39,672 bases of DNA from Actinomycetales bacterium. Its GTDB lineage: Bacteria; Actinomycetota; Actinomycetes; S36-B12. Positions 15,331 to 23,814 of the stretch are shown here, one piece after another. The stretch covers positions 1-39,672 of the forward strand of contig WGLX01000043.1 of assembly GCA_016125355.1 (NCBI GenBank). Direction: 5' to 3'. Below the pieces are notes generated by a model, which had not been told where the DNA came from, did not search any database, and saw only the letters and a program-made list of their open reading frames with translations. A program made the position numbers and the translations under genes. Position 1 is the first letter of the stretch; every line of letters begins with the position of its first letter.

Positions 15331-16754
15331 CGGGCCCCCTCCTCGGCAGGACTTCGGCGTACGTGCCCCCACCGCGCGCGGCGACCGAGGGTGATCTCCC
15401 CCAGCCCGACGACGAAGACCGCGCTGAGGAACATGTCGTACACGAGCTCGGGAAACAGCAGCGCGGCGAGGACACGCGGCCATGGCCCGGCCTTCCAGAC
15501 CGTGACGACCCGTTCGAGGACGAACACCGATCCGATCGCCAGCCAGAAGGGGAACCAGACCCAGGTGTCCACGGCGAGCACCATCAGCAGCATCATGAGC
15601 ATGAACGCGTAGAGGGCGATCGTGCCGTAGCCGATGCCGATCTGCTGACCCCAGTAGCGGGCCGTCGCAGGGGTCAGGCCATACGCACCGATGTTCTCGA
15701 CCGCACCCCGCTGCCACCTCATCCGCTGCTTCCACAGGGCCCGCCACGTGGGCATCAGCTCGGTCACGACCGTGCACTGCGGCGGAGAGACCATGATCGC
15801 GCCCAGTGACTTCAGGGCGATCGTGAGCTCGTTGTCCTCGGTCAGGGCCTGTGTGTCGTAGACATCGCCCGGACGGCCCGGGATGTGGACGCCCCGCGCC
15901 TGCGCGACGGCAGCCAGGGCCGCGGGGCGGAACATCGATGAGGTGCCGGTCAGGACGAAGACGCGGCCTCGGCGTCGCCTGATGGTCCGCGAGTACCGGA
16001 TGTACTCATTGCGCTGGAACTGCCCGAGCAGGCCGTGTCCCTGCTCGCCGTAGAAGATGCCGCCGACCGCCATCAACGCCCGGTCCGACTCGAAGCGCTC
16101 GACAGCAGCAGCAATGAACCCCTGGTCCAAGGTCGTATCGGCATCCATCACCATGACGACGTCGTTGTCCCCCAGCCCCGGCAGCAGGTGGGTCAGCACC
16201 TGGTTCAGGGCACCCGCCTTCTTCTCGTGGTTGTCCCGCGTCTGGAAGACCTCCACGCCGAAGGCGTGCGCGACCTGGACAGTCCCGTCCGTGCAGTTGT
16301 CGGCCACCACGACCACGCGGTCCGGCGGCCGTGACTGCGCGAGCAGCGCAGGCAGCGTCTCCGGCAGGATCACCTCCTCGTCGTGGGCAGGGATTAGGAC
16401 GGTCACCGTCACCGGACCCGCGTAGTAGCGGGTGCATTCCATCTGGACGACCGGCGACAGCGGCGTCTCGCGGACGTCGCTGGAGCGGCGCAGGCGGCGG
16501 CTGGCCACCCGCTCCGTGACCGCAACGGCCGCGGCCGCGAGGAGGGCGATGGCCGCTGCCGCCCAGAAGATCCGAGGCGACGGGCGCACCTGGGCGTAGA
16601 GGATGTCCCAGCCGAGGAAGACCGCCTCGCGTGCCGGGGGGAACGGGTCGATCGGCTGGTCGGCGCCGACCGTGATCCACAGGAGGACGGCGGCACCGAT
16701 CGATGCCAGCGCGATGACCACGCCGATGATCCGGGCCAGCCAGCGGGTCTCCAC
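15327..16754 (-). CDS. Membrane family 2 glycosyltransferase (processive type)
   Basis: The 475-residue protein has two N-terminal transmembrane helices (about 8-30 and 62-80) and a GT2 catalytic domain: VLIPAHDEEVILPETL, MDADTTLD with the DxD metal site, EDNELTIALKSLG with the catalytic TED, and QRMRWQRG, the QxxRW acceptor motif. Three further helices follow. This layout is that of cellulose, hyaluronan, PNAG or related polymer synthases that build and export a polysaccharide. The sugar cannot be deduced. It starts at GTG (16752-16754) with AGGAAGGGA upstream, and is coupled to the 69-residue protein. Confidence 0.85.
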   Translation of the reverse strand: METRWLARIIGVVIALASIGAAVLLWITVGADQPIDPFPPAREAVFLGWDILYAQVRPSPRIFWAAAAIALLAAAAVAVTERVASRRLRRSSDVRETPLSPVVQMECTRYYAGPVTVTVLIPAHDEEVILPETLPALLAQSRPPDRVVVVADNCTDGTVQVAHAFGVEVFQTRDNHEKKAGALNQVLTHLLPGLGDNDVVMVMDADTTLDQGFIAAAVERFESDRALMAVGGIFYGEQGHGLLGQFQRNEYIRYSRTIRRRRGRVFVLTGTSSMFRPAALAAVAQARGVHIPGRPGDVYDTQALTEDNELTIALKSLGAIMVSPPQCTVVTELMPTWRALWKQRMRWQRGAVENIGAYGLTPATARYWGQQIGIGYGTIALYAFMLMMLLMVLAVDTWVWFPFWLAIGSVFVLERVVTVWKAGPWPRVLAALLFPELVYDMFLSAVFVVGLGEITLGRRARWGHVRRSPAEEGAR

Positions 16755-16783
16755 GGTCCCTTCCTACTAGAACCCCGGCGCTC

Positions 16784-17182
16784 TCAGGCGGTACGACGCA
16801 GCCACCAGAGTCCGACGATGGGCAGGACCAGGGGGATGAACCCGTAGCCGCTGCCGAAGCCGGACCACACAGACGCGGCAGGGAAGTCAGATGGGACGAG
16901 GAGGCTCAGCAGGCCGACGGACACCACGCCGACGAGCTCGATGGTGATCGCCACGGTGGCCACGCGACGTGATGTCCGGTCGCCGCGAGCGAGCGCGACG
17001 GTCGCCACGATGTAGATCACCGCGGCGACCGCGGACAGCACATAGGCGATCGGCGCCTCATCGAACTTCGCGGCGATCTGGTAGACCGACCGAGAGGTGG
17101 CGGCGAGGGCGAAGATCGCGTAGACCACGACCAGTACCCTCCCGAAGCCGCGCCCCGTCGGCCGAGGCTCGCGTTCAGCCAT
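16784..17182 (-). CDS. Four-helix integral membrane protein, function unknown
   Basis: The 132-residue product has about four transmembrane helices (RVLVVVYAIFALAATSRSVYQI, YVLSAVAAVIYIVATVALA, VATVAITIELVGVVSVGLLSLL and IPLVLPIVGLWWL). The GRGFGRVLVVVYAIFALAATSRS opening resembles small conserved membrane proteins of Actinomycetota, but no function is known to me. Its start overlaps the stop of the upstream membrane gene by 8 nt, so the two are translated as a unit. Confidence 0.65.
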   Translation of the reverse strand: MAEREPRPTGRGFGRVLVVVYAIFALAATSRSVYQIAAKFDEAPIAYVLSAVAAVIYIVATVALARGDRTSRRVATVAITIELVGVVSVGLLSLLVPSDFPAASVWSGFGSGYGFIPLVLPIVGLWWLRRTA

Positions 17183-17540
17183 TCGGGCCCGCCCACACCT
17201 GCTGGACGCGCACGATCATCACAGGAACCACGAGCAGGACGACCAGCAGCACTCCCGCGGCAGCTCGCGACTTCTCGTCACGGACCCACCACGAGGCGAG
17301 GGGGACCAGGGCCACCAGGCCGAGGAGGTACAGGACGAACTCGACGCGGGCGAAGTCCCGGTCGGATCCGAACATCTGCACGATCCCGCCGACGAGGAAC
17401 ACCAGCAGCAGGAGCTCGAGGAATCCCAGGGCGAACCACAGGGGGGGACCCGGAGGACGGTTGACGAGCAGCTGCACGAGTGCCCAGGCCGCGAGCAGCA
17501 GGGACACCGCGATAACGAGCGTGGCGTAGGGACCGGTCAC
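17175..17540 (-). CDS. Four-helix integral membrane protein, function unknown
   Basis: The 121-residue product has about four transmembrane helices: YATLVIAVSLLLAAWALVQLL, LWFALGFLELLLLVFLVGGIVQM, FVLYLLGLVALVPLASWWV and AAAGVLLVVLLVVPVMIVRV. I selected the GTG at 17538-17540 since upstream in-frame sequence is Arg-rich and unlikely to be coding. It is coupled to the gene at 16784-17182 by an 8-nt overlap; the two may form one membrane complex. Confidence 0.6.
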   Translation of the reverse strand: MTGPYATLVIAVSLLLAAWALVQLLVNRPPGPPLWFALGFLELLLLVFLVGGIVQMFGSDRDFARVEFVLYLLGLVALVPLASWWVRDEKSRAAAGVLLVVLLVVPVMIVRVQQVWAGPNG

Positions 17541-17580
17541 GCCGGCATCCTGCCATCCGGCCCCACGGCACCGACGACGG

Positions 17581-18312
17581 CTACGAGATGCTCCAGGAGA
17601 TGTTGAGGGTGACGCTGATCTGCGTGGTCCCGGCCTCGATCGGCGTCGGGACCTTGTTGGCCGTCGCCGCCGCATCCTCGGAGTAGGCGATGGGAGGGGG
17701 CCCGACCGTCGAGGTCGATTCCGAGACCGTCATGACCTCGCCGAGGGTGAACCCGAGCAGTTGCGCGTACTGCGCGGCCTGGGCCTGGGCGATCTGCACC
17801 GCCTGGGCCCGCGCCGCCTGCGCGGCCTTGGTCGGATCGACGACGAAGGTGCTGAACGAGTCCACGCGGACGGCGTTCCCGCCCGCGGCGACCACGGAGT
17901 CGAGAGTCGATCCCGCCGTGGTGAGGTCCCGCAGCGTGACGTCGATCGTCTGGGACGCGCGGTAGCCGACGAGTTGCTGCCCCGCGTCGGTGTAGTTGTA
18001 CTGCGGGGAGACGGAGACACCTTGAGTGGCGACGTCCGCATCGGCCACGCCTGCCGCGGTGAGCGCGTCGAGCACGGCGGTCGTCGCGACGGCCGCGTCC
18101 GACTGGGCCTTCTGCGCGGACGAGGGATCGGTGACCTCGACCGTCAGGCTCGCATGCGCGGCGTCAGGCTTGGCGTCCGCCTGGCCGGTCGCTGACACGC
18201 TGACCGTGCGCGCGGCGTCGGGCGACTGGTTCACCACCGTGCTGGGCGAGCAGGCGCTGAGCAGTGCGACCATCACGACCGCGAGGCCGGCGGCGGCGAT
18301 CCGGGCCCTCAT
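17581..18312 (-). CDS. SIMPL-domain (DUF541) lipoprotein
   Basis: The 243-residue protein has a lipoprotein signal peptide with the lipobox LLSAC (Cys at about residue 21). A SIMPL/DUF541 domain follows: TVSVSATGQADAKPDAAHAS, ALTAAGVADADVATQGVSVSPQYNY, GYRASQTIDVTLRDL and the terminal TQISVTLNISW. SIMPL proteins are periplasmic or surface oligomers of poorly known function (BP26 and OMP28 are examples). Its ATG overlaps the stop of the DsbA-like gene (ATGA), so the two are probably functional partners in the cell envelope. Confidence 0.85.
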   Translation of the reverse strand: MRARIAAAGLAVVMVALLSACSPSTVVNQSPDAARTVSVSATGQADAKPDAAHASLTVEVTDPSSAQKAQSDAAVATTAVLDALTAAGVADADVATQGVSVSPQYNYTDAGQQLVGYRASQTIDVTLRDLTTAGSTLDSVVAAGGNAVRVDSFSTFVVDPTKAAQAARAQAVQIAQAQAAQYAQLLGFTLGEVMTVSESTSTVGPPPIAYSEDAAATANKVPTPIEAGTTQISVTLNISWSIS

Positions 18313-19253
18313 GACTGACCACCCAGGGCGAGCAGCTCGGCGTCGGTGAATGGGTTCTCGACGGTGCGGCCGTTGAGCACGACCGTGGGCGTACCGCCCA
18401 CACCGCGGCTGAAGCCCGTCAGCGTCGTGGCAGCGACGAACGGCACATGCGTCTCGTCCTTGATGCAGGCGCCGACCGTGTCCGACGCACCCGCCTGCTG
18501 CGCGAGATCCACGAGCTGCTTCGTCGGGAACTGGCCCGGTGGTTCGCTCGGGTCCGCTGTCTGGAACAGCAGGCGGCTGAAGGCCGCGAACGTCTCAGGT
18601 CCGTCCGCCTCCAGCACGCAGGCTGCCGCATTGGCCGCGCGCGCTGAGGCGCCGGCCGGGGAGAGGCTCTGGCTCGTCTCGCCCAGGAAGGCCAGGTCGT
18701 ACTGCTTGACGAGGAGGTCCGAGCCCGGCTGCAGAGCGCGGTCCACGAGCGCCGAGCCGATCTGGGATTCCCATCGCTGGCAGAACGGGCACTGGAAGTC
18801 GACGTAGACCTCCACCACGTTCGCCGCCGCGGGGTCGCCGAGCAGCATCGCACCGCCGGTGTCCGCGCCGGTCGGGATCACCGTGCCCTGCGGCAGGTCG
18901 GGCGCGGCAGGGAGCTGAGCCACCCCGGCTGTCTGCGGCTGCGCAGGCGCGGACTCCTGCGGCAGGGACTCCTGGGGCTGCGCGGCTTGCGGCTGTGCCG
19001 CCGGCTGCTGGCCGAGCGCAGAGACCTGCGCCGAGAGGTCGTCGAGCTGGGACCGAGTCGTGGACAGGGCCACCCCCAGCGTGGCCGTCAGCAGGACGAG
19101 CACGGCGAGACAGGCGATGACGAGGTAGCGCACCAGCCGGACCTGTGAGCGCAGGCTGGCCATGCCCGGGTTCGCCGTGGCCGTCGGCGGGGGTGCGGCC
19201 TGCGGGTAGCCGACCACGGTCGTGGGCTGCGCTTGCTGCGGTCCCTCAGTCAT
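18309..19253 (-). CDS. Membrane-anchored DsbA-like thiol:disulfide oxidoreductase
   Basis: The 314-residue protein has a cytoplasmic Pro-rich N terminus, one transmembrane helix (about residues 41-65), a Gln/Pro/Ala linker (about 80-110) and a thioredoxin-fold domain with active site CPFC (155-158) in VYVDFQCPFCQRWES. A GGTPTVVLNG segment supplies the cis-proline loop, and an inserted helical domain with two further cysteines (AACVLEAD, GACIKDE) is as in DsbA. It would catalyse or reshuffle disulfides outside the membrane. The ATG lies 6 nt after TAGTGT with no ribosome-binding site. The DsbB-like gene at 39130 could re-oxidise it. Confidence 0.85.
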   Translation of the reverse strand: MTEGPQQAQPTTVVGYPQAAPPPTATANPGMASLRSQVRLVRYLVIACLAVLVLLTATLGVALSTTRSQLDDLSAQVSALGQQPAAQPQAAQPQESLPQESAPAQPQTAGVAQLPAAPDLPQGTVIPTGADTGGAMLLGDPAAANVVEVYVDFQCPFCQRWESQIGSALVDRALQPGSDLLVKQYDLAFLGETSQSLSPAGASARAANAAACVLEADGPETFAAFSRLLFQTADPSEPPGQFPTKQLVDLAQQAGASDTVGACIKDETHVPFVAATTLTGFSRGVGGTPTVVLNGRTVENPFTDAELLALGGQS

Positions 19254-19259
19254 GGACTC

Positions 19260-19265
19260 ACACTA
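19260..19265 (-). promoter_or_regulatory. -10 hexamer TAGTGT of the DsbA-like gene (leaderless)
   Basis: TAGTGT on the minus strand is followed by 6 nt (GAGTCC) and the ATG at 19253, consistent with leaderless transcription of the DsbA-SIMPL pair. Confidence 0.5.
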
Positions 19266-19300
19266 CGCACCGTCGGCCCGGGAAGGCGCGAGCGGTGGGG

Positions 19301-20626
19301 CTACTGCGGACCGCCGGCTGGCGCGGGCTCCGTCGGGGTCGTCGCGGGCACGGAGGTTACGCCCAGACGCCGATCGGCGGCCACCCGGATGACGAGGCCG
19401 ATGATCGCGCCGAAGATGGCGAACGGCGCGATCGCAGCACCGCTGCCGCCGATGAGCAGGGCGCCGAGGAGGGCCGACGTGCCCGGAGCCTTGATCATGG
19501 CCGCGGACGCCGCCGCGATGGCGGCCGCGGCGAGCGGTGACACGGACACCGAGGTGAGGGCGAGTGCGGCGAGGACCGCGACGCCCACCCCGAGGTAGGT
19601 CGCCGGGAAGATCGGGCCGCCCCGGTAGCCGCCTCCCAGCGCAACGGCGTAGGCCACCGCCTTCGTGACCACGATGACCACCACGAGGCCGACCGATGTC
19701 TCCGCGACGAGATCTCCCATGGCGGCCTGGCCACTGAACAGGATCATGTGCGGATCGAGGCCGACGATCACCTCGGCGATGAAGAGCATGACGATGGTCA
19801 CCAGCGCGGCCGCGTACAGCACGAGAAGCGGGCGCCGCTCACGTACCCGGTCGATCGCCACGGCGGCTTCGCGCACGATGACGATGACCAGGGCGATGAC
19901 GATCGACACCACCACGGCGACGAGCAGGTCGACGGGCTGGATGGTGTCGTACGCCGGAACGCCGGGCACCGACAGGGGATGGAGCCCGAAGCCCGGAAGC
20001 TTGCCGATGCCGACCTGCGTCAGGTAGCCCGCGCCGAGAGCGGTGAGGACCGCAGGGATCAGCATGGCGGGGATCAGGCCGAAGGCGGCGAACTCCAGGA
20101 TGAGGAAGCCGGTGACGAACGGGTTGCCGAAGATCGACCCGATCGCGGCGACACCGCCCAGGACCATGGCGGCCTGCCGCGTCCGGACATCTGCTCCCCG
20201 GGTGAGGAGTGCGCCCACCGTCGTGCCCGCCACGATGAGCGGGGCCTCGGGTCCCAGCACGAAGCCGAAGCACAGCGTCCCGAGCGCGGCGAGCAGCACG
20301 GACGGCACGATGCGCAGCGGATCGTCGAAGTGGAATCCGGTGAGCGGCCCCTCCCCCGTCGCACCGGTCAGCCGGCGGGCGAGGGCGACGACGGTGGCAC
20401 CGGCCAGCAGGACGATCGACGCCCACCACCACGGCGCCCGGTCGAGCCCCAGGGCGGCGGGGATGTCCTCGTAGAGCCATCCCTCGCCCACGTGAATGAC
20501 CTCGACGAACACGGTGCCGGCCGCCGCGGCCACGATGCCCACGAGCAGTGCCAGGCCCAGGACCCGACCCATGCCCGAAGGCGCGGCGGCATCGTCCGGG
20601 TCGCTCGCCTCAGCAGCAGTGCTCAT
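19301..20626 (-). CDS. ClC-family chloride channel/transporter
   Basis: The 441-residue protein has around ten hydrophobic segments and ClC hallmarks: FVLGPEAPLIVAGTTVG, in which the Glu corresponds to the gating glutamate of GxEGP, and GGYRGGPIFPATYLGVG (the GxFxP region). The canonical GSGIP serine loop is not obvious; the equivalent region reads GATGEGPLTGF, so ion selectivity could differ from standard chloride transporters. No CBS domains are attached. It is probably an anion channel or H+/anion antiporter. The start is ATG 20624-20626, with GAGGAGGAG upstream, and the gene is divergent from the GGDEF gene. Confidence 0.85.
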   Translation of the reverse strand: MSTAAEASDPDDAAAPSGMGRVLGLALLVGIVAAAAGTVFVEVIHVGEGWLYEDIPAALGLDRAPWWWASIVLLAGATVVALARRLTGATGEGPLTGFHFDDPLRIVPSVLLAALGTLCFGFVLGPEAPLIVAGTTVGALLTRGADVRTRQAAMVLGGVAAIGSIFGNPFVTGFLILEFAAFGLIPAMLIPAVLTALGAGYLTQVGIGKLPGFGLHPLSVPGVPAYDTIQPVDLLVAVVVSIVIALVIVIVREAAVAIDRVRERRPLLVLYAAALVTIVMLFIAEVIVGLDPHMILFSGQAAMGDLVAETSVGLVVVIVVTKAVAYAVALGGGYRGGPIFPATYLGVGVAVLAALALTSVSVSPLAAAAIAAASAAMIKAPGTSALLGALLIGGSGAAIAPFAIFGAIIGLVIRVAADRRLGVTSVPATTPTEPAPAGGPQ

Positions 20627-20644
20627 CGGCTCCTCCTCGCCGGA

Positions 20645-20650
20645 ACGCTA
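20645..20650 (-). promoter_or_regulatory. -10 hexamer TAGCGT of the ClC gene
   Basis: TAGCGT on the minus strand gives a short leader of about 12 nt containing the GAGGAGGAG ribosome-binding site. Confidence 0.4.
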
Positions 20651-20683
20651 CCGCTCGATCCCGCGTCGAAGGGGGCGACAGCA

Positions 20684-20689
20684 TAGGGT
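20684..20689 (+). promoter_or_regulatory. -10 hexamer TAGGGT of the GGDEF gene
   Basis: TAGGGT lies 36 nt before the GTG at 20726, and the leader contains GGGGGG-rich sequence in place of a clear ribosome-binding site. Confidence 0.4.
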
Positions 20690-20725
20690 GTCGGTGCGTA
20701 CGTTCGGGGGGATTGGGGCGGCTGG

Positions 20726-21733
20726 GTGGACGAGGGGCTTCAGGCACGACGTCGAGAGGTGCTTCTCGACTGGTGCCATCGCGAGATCCCGATCGCCGCG
20801 TTCATCTTCGTCGTCATCATCGCCGTCTTCGACCTGCTCACGGTCGCGTCAGGCACGGAGCTGTCCCTCGGCTACGTGCTGTCCGACGGCATCCAAGGCG
20901 GTGTCTATGCCGCCGTCGCGCTGGTGGTGTGGCGGCGCGTTCTGCCACCCGGTGCCGCTCCGTGGCTGTGGTCGCTGGCGGTGGTCGTGAGCACCTGGGC
21001 CCTCACCTACCAGTACCGCGTCGATCCCGCTGCCGCGGGCGTCGGCGTCCTGGTCATCCTCGCCTCCGCCGCAGGCTCCCTGACCCTGTTCTGGCGGCCC
21101 TTTCTCGTGGCCACCGTGGTCATGGCGGGGCTGGCGATCACCACGTTCTTCACGACGCTTCAGGCGCGGGCCGACAGCTGGTCGATCGTCTACCTGACGG
21201 CCCTCGGCGCGTCCGCCGGCCTGATGGCCGCGCGCCGCGCCTCATCCCTCAGCGCCGCGCGCGCCTCCCTCGCCGTCGAGGAGATGGCGACCACGGACGC
21301 GCTCACCGGCCTGCTGAACCGACATGGATTCCGTGAGTCCGCTCCCCTGCTCGTCGCCGTCGCCGAGCGCAGTGACCGGCCGCTCCACGCCGTCTTCGTC
21401 GACGTCGGCGGCCTGAAGCAGGTCAACGACCAGCATGGACACCATGCGGGGGACGTCGTGCTGCAGCGCACTGCGGACGCGGTGCGCAGGGCCAGTCGGG
21501 CCGGCGACCTCGTGATCCGATGGGGTGGCGACGAGATCGTGATCGTCGGGCTGGGGGACCGACCCGACATCGAGGACCTGGAGCGCCGGATCCGTCAGGG
21601 GCTCGACCTCGCCGGGCTCGAGGGCATCTGGCCGGGGGCCCTGCACATCGGCGCCTCGGGACAGGCCGGCACCGAGCTCGACGCGCTCATCAAGCGGGCG
21701 GACGAGGACCTGTACCGCCGCCGGGAGGCGTGA
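20726..21733 (+). CDS. Membrane GGDEF-domain protein (diguanylate cyclase-like)
   Basis: The 335-residue protein has about five or six transmembrane helices over residues 20-165, then a GGDEF domain (about 185-335). It includes TTDALTGLLNRHGF, FVDVGGLKQVNDQHGHHAGD, the active-site RWGGDEIV and a terminal KRADEDLYRRRE. The signature is GGDEI, not GGDEF; Ile at the fifth place is tolerated in some active cyclases. An RxxD inhibitory site (RAGD) lies the normal five residues before it. It probably makes c-di-GMP in response to a membrane or small-molecule signal. The start is GTG. Confidence 0.8.
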   Translation: MDEGLQARRREVLLDWCHREIPIAAFIFVVIIAVFDLLTVASGTELSLGYVLSDGIQGGVYAAVALVVWRRVLPPGAAPWLWSLAVVVSTWALTYQYRVDPAAAGVGVLVILASAAGSLTLFWRPFLVATVVMAGLAITTFFTTLQARADSWSIVYLTALGASAGLMAARRASSLSAARASLAVEEMATTDALTGLLNRHGFRESAPLLVAVAERSDRPLHAVFVDVGGLKQVNDQHGHHAGDVVLQRTADAVRRASRAGDLVIRWGGDEIVIVGLGDRPDIEDLERRIRQGLDLAGLEGIWPGALHIGASGQAGTELDALIKRADEDLYRRREA

Positions 21734-21853
21734 CCCCGATACCCCGGAGCGGCCTGTTCCGGCTCGCGAGCGGGACCGGTGCGCGAGTACGGTGGGAGAG
21801 GCCGTGGATCCGCGGGAACCCGTCCCGGGGACGAGTCACCAGGAAGGGTCGTC

Positions 21854-22741
21854 ATGAACGCCGAGATGCTCCAGAAGATGGCGAGCGGGAAGGGCTTCAT
21901 CGCAGCCCTCGACCAGAGCGGTGGGAGCACGCCCAAGGCGCTGCGCCTCTACGGCATCGAGGAGTCCGAGTACTCCGGCGACGAGCAGATGTTCGACCTG
22001 ATCCACCAGATGCGCACCCGCATCATCACCAGCCCGTCGTTCAACGGCGACCGCATCATCGGCGCGATCCTGTTCGAGATGACGATGGATCGGCAGGTCG
22101 AGGGGATGGGGACGGCGGAATACCTGTGGACCCAGAAGAACGTCGTGCCCTTCCTCAAGGTCGACAAGGGCCTCGCCGAGGAGGCTGACGGCGTCCAGGT
22201 CATGAAGCCGATGCCCGGACTCGACGAGCTGCTCGCGCGTGCGCTGGACCACGGTGTCTTCGGCACCAAGATGCGCTCGGTCATCAAGCTGGCGAACCCC
22301 ATGGGCATCGCCGCCGTGGTCGACCAGCAGTTCGAGATCGGCCGGCAGATCCTCGCAGCGGGACTCGTCCCCATCATCGAGCCCGAGGTCGACATCCACA
22401 GTCCGGAGAAGCAGGACGCGGAGATCCTGCTGAAGGCGGCGTTCGACGAGGCACTCGACTCTCTCGAGGACGGCCAGCAGATCATGCTGAAGCTGACCCT
22501 GCCGAGCACCGACGACTTCTACGCCGATCTCGTGGCGGACCCCCGGGTGCTGCGCGTCGTCGCGCTGTCCGGCGGCTACTCGCGCGCCGAGGCCGATGCG
22601 CTGCTGCGTCGCAACCACGGCGTGGTCGCCTCCTTCTCGCGGGCACTCACCGAGGGCCTCAGCGCTCAGCAGAGCGAGCCGGAGTTCGACGCGACGCTCG
22701 ACGCCACCATCCAGAGCATCTACGAGGCCTCTCTCACCTGA
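21854..22741 (+). CDS. fda: Fructose-bisphosphate aldolase, class I
   Basis: The 295-residue protein is the short bacterial class I aldolase type, as in Staphylococcus (about 296 residues). It opens MLQKMASGKGFIAALDQSGGSTPKAL, then FNGDRIIGAILFEMTMD, VPFLKVDKGLAEE, PIIEPEVDIHSPEK and QQIMLKLTLPS, where the Lys is the expected Schiff-base residue. The sequence VVALSGGYSRAEAD binds phosphate. It splits fructose 1,6-bisphosphate into glyceraldehyde 3-phosphate and dihydroxyacetone phosphate. AGGAAGGG precedes the ATG, and TACGGT at 21788-21793 could be its -10. It converges on the glucosamine kinase/SIS operon across a large inverted repeat. Confidence 0.9.
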   Translation: MNAEMLQKMASGKGFIAALDQSGGSTPKALRLYGIEESEYSGDEQMFDLIHQMRTRIITSPSFNGDRIIGAILFEMTMDRQVEGMGTAEYLWTQKNVVPFLKVDKGLAEEADGVQVMKPMPGLDELLARALDHGVFGTKMRSVIKLANPMGIAAVVDQQFEIGRQILAAGLVPIIEPEVDIHSPEKQDAEILLKAAFDEALDSLEDGQQIMLKLTLPSTDDFYADLVADPRVLRVVALSGGYSRAEADALLRRNHGVVASFSRALTEGLSAQQSEPEFDATLDATIQSIYEASLT

Positions 22742-22753
22742 TCCCCCTAACCT

Positions 22754-22845
22754 CCGAGTTGAACCGCTTCCCGGTTCAAATTCTTCACAAAGCGGACATT
22801 GCGACCGCGAAGTGACGATTTGAACCGGGAAGCGGTTCAACTCGG
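22754..22845. terminator. Nested 28-bp inverted repeat between convergent genes
   Basis: Two perfectly complementary 28-nt arms (22754-22781 and 22818-22845) flank a 36-nt spacer that can itself fold (TCAC/GTGA and GCGG/CCGC). The stem extends outward by CCT against GGG with one T-G pair. Each arm also contains its own palindrome, TTGAACCG-N5-CGGTTCAA (22759-22779 and 22820-22840), which looks like a dimeric repressor operator. The right arm includes the TGA of the SIS gene (22837-22839). It may be a bidirectional terminator, but is far longer than needed for one. Confidence 0.75.
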
Positions 22846-23814
22846 GGGGGTGGGTGCGGACTTGAGCCAGGCGTCAGCCGCCAGGAGGCTGGGCACCAGC
22901 ACCTCGGCCAGCAGACGCACGCCGTCGTCGGCCGAGTGGCGGAAGTCCACCACGACCTCGGCCCCCGGCACACCCGGTCCCACGCAGCCCATCCGGCTGC
23001 CCCGCTCCGCCACCCAGCGCAGAAGCTCCGGCTCCCATCGCGACCCGGTGAACAGCAGCATGCGGTAGTCCGTCGTCTTGGTCAGGTAGACATCGACGTG
23101 GCTCCAGTCGCCGGTCTCGCAGCCGGTGGCCATCAGCCGCGGACCCTCCCGCAGCATGAGGGCGCCCTGCTGGGCACTGCTCAACCGCCGCGCGGGGGCC
23201 ACGAGGTGCGTGCCGTCGGGGCCGAGCGCAAGCTCCGCCAGCGGCGGCAGCCACTCGCCACGTCGTTCCAGGAGGTCGGCGCACGCGGTCGCCGCTCGGT
23301 CCAGTAGTCCCGGTGCGAGCTCCTGGTCGAGAAGGGCATCCTCCAGCAGCAGGTGCATCGCCAGCGTGTGCTGGAAGGACCGGCAGGCGACACCCCCTGC
23401 CTCCTCCCCCGCCTCCATGTGCACGGTGACGTCCGCGAGCTGCGTCACGGCCGACCCGGCGACGTTCGTCAGCGCGACGGTCGGCAGGCGCCCGGCATAC
23501 CGCTCCAACGCGGACAGGGTCTCGGTGGACCCGCCGCCGGCCGACACCGCGACGACGATCCCCTCCCCGGACGGCGGCTCGGGCAGCAGATCACTGCTTG
23601 CCAGTTCGGCGACCGCCCGGATACCGCGCGCTCGAAGCCGCGCGGCGGCCACGAGATTCGCATAGTGCGAGGAGCCCATGCCGAGGAGCACGATCGACGC
23701 CGAGGGGCTGACCGGGACCCCGGCCCACGGCTCGCGCTCCCGCGCACGAGCACCCAGCCCAGCGAGCGACTCGGGCGTGCGCTCCAGGTCCGCCAGGAAG
23801 AGCTCCGGGTTCAC
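22837..23814 (-). CDS. SIS-domain sugar-phosphate isomerase/deaminase-like protein
   Basis: The 325-residue protein has two SIS domains, like the isomerase half of GlmS and related AgaS/FrlB-type enzymes: VLLGMGSSHYANLVAAARLRARG, VVAVSAGGGSTETL, PTVALTNVAGSAVTQLADVTVHMEAGEEAG and the second-domain APARRLSSAQQGALMLREGPRLMATGCETGDWSHVDVYL. It has no glutaminase domain, so it most likely converts an amino-sugar phosphate, such as glucosamine 6-phosphate to fructose 6-phosphate and ammonia. The GTG start overlaps the kinase stop codon (GTGA). The kinase neighbour supports that role. Confidence 0.8.
   Translation of the reverse strand: MNPELFLADLERTPESLAGLGARAREREPWAGVPVSPSASIVLLGMGSSHYANLVAAARLRARGIRAVAELASSDLLPEPPSGEGIVVAVSAGGGSTETLSALERYAGRLPTVALTNVAGSAVTQLADVTVHMEAGEEAGGVACRSFQHTLAMHLLLEDALLDQELAPGLLDRAATACADLLERRGEWLPPLAELALGPDGTHLVAPARRLSSAQQGALMLREGPRLMATGCETGDWSHVDVYLTKTTDYRMLLFTGSRWEPELLRWVAERGSRMGCVGPGVPGAEVVVDFRHSADDGVRLLAEVLVPSLLAADAWLKSAPTPPS

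Noticed and set aside
22772-22784. GGTTCAAAT resembling a tRNA T-arm (attachment site or tRNA remnant)
   Set aside because: No acceptor, D or anticodon arms surround it, and the same sequence recurs inverted in the other arm, so it is better explained by the inverted repeat.
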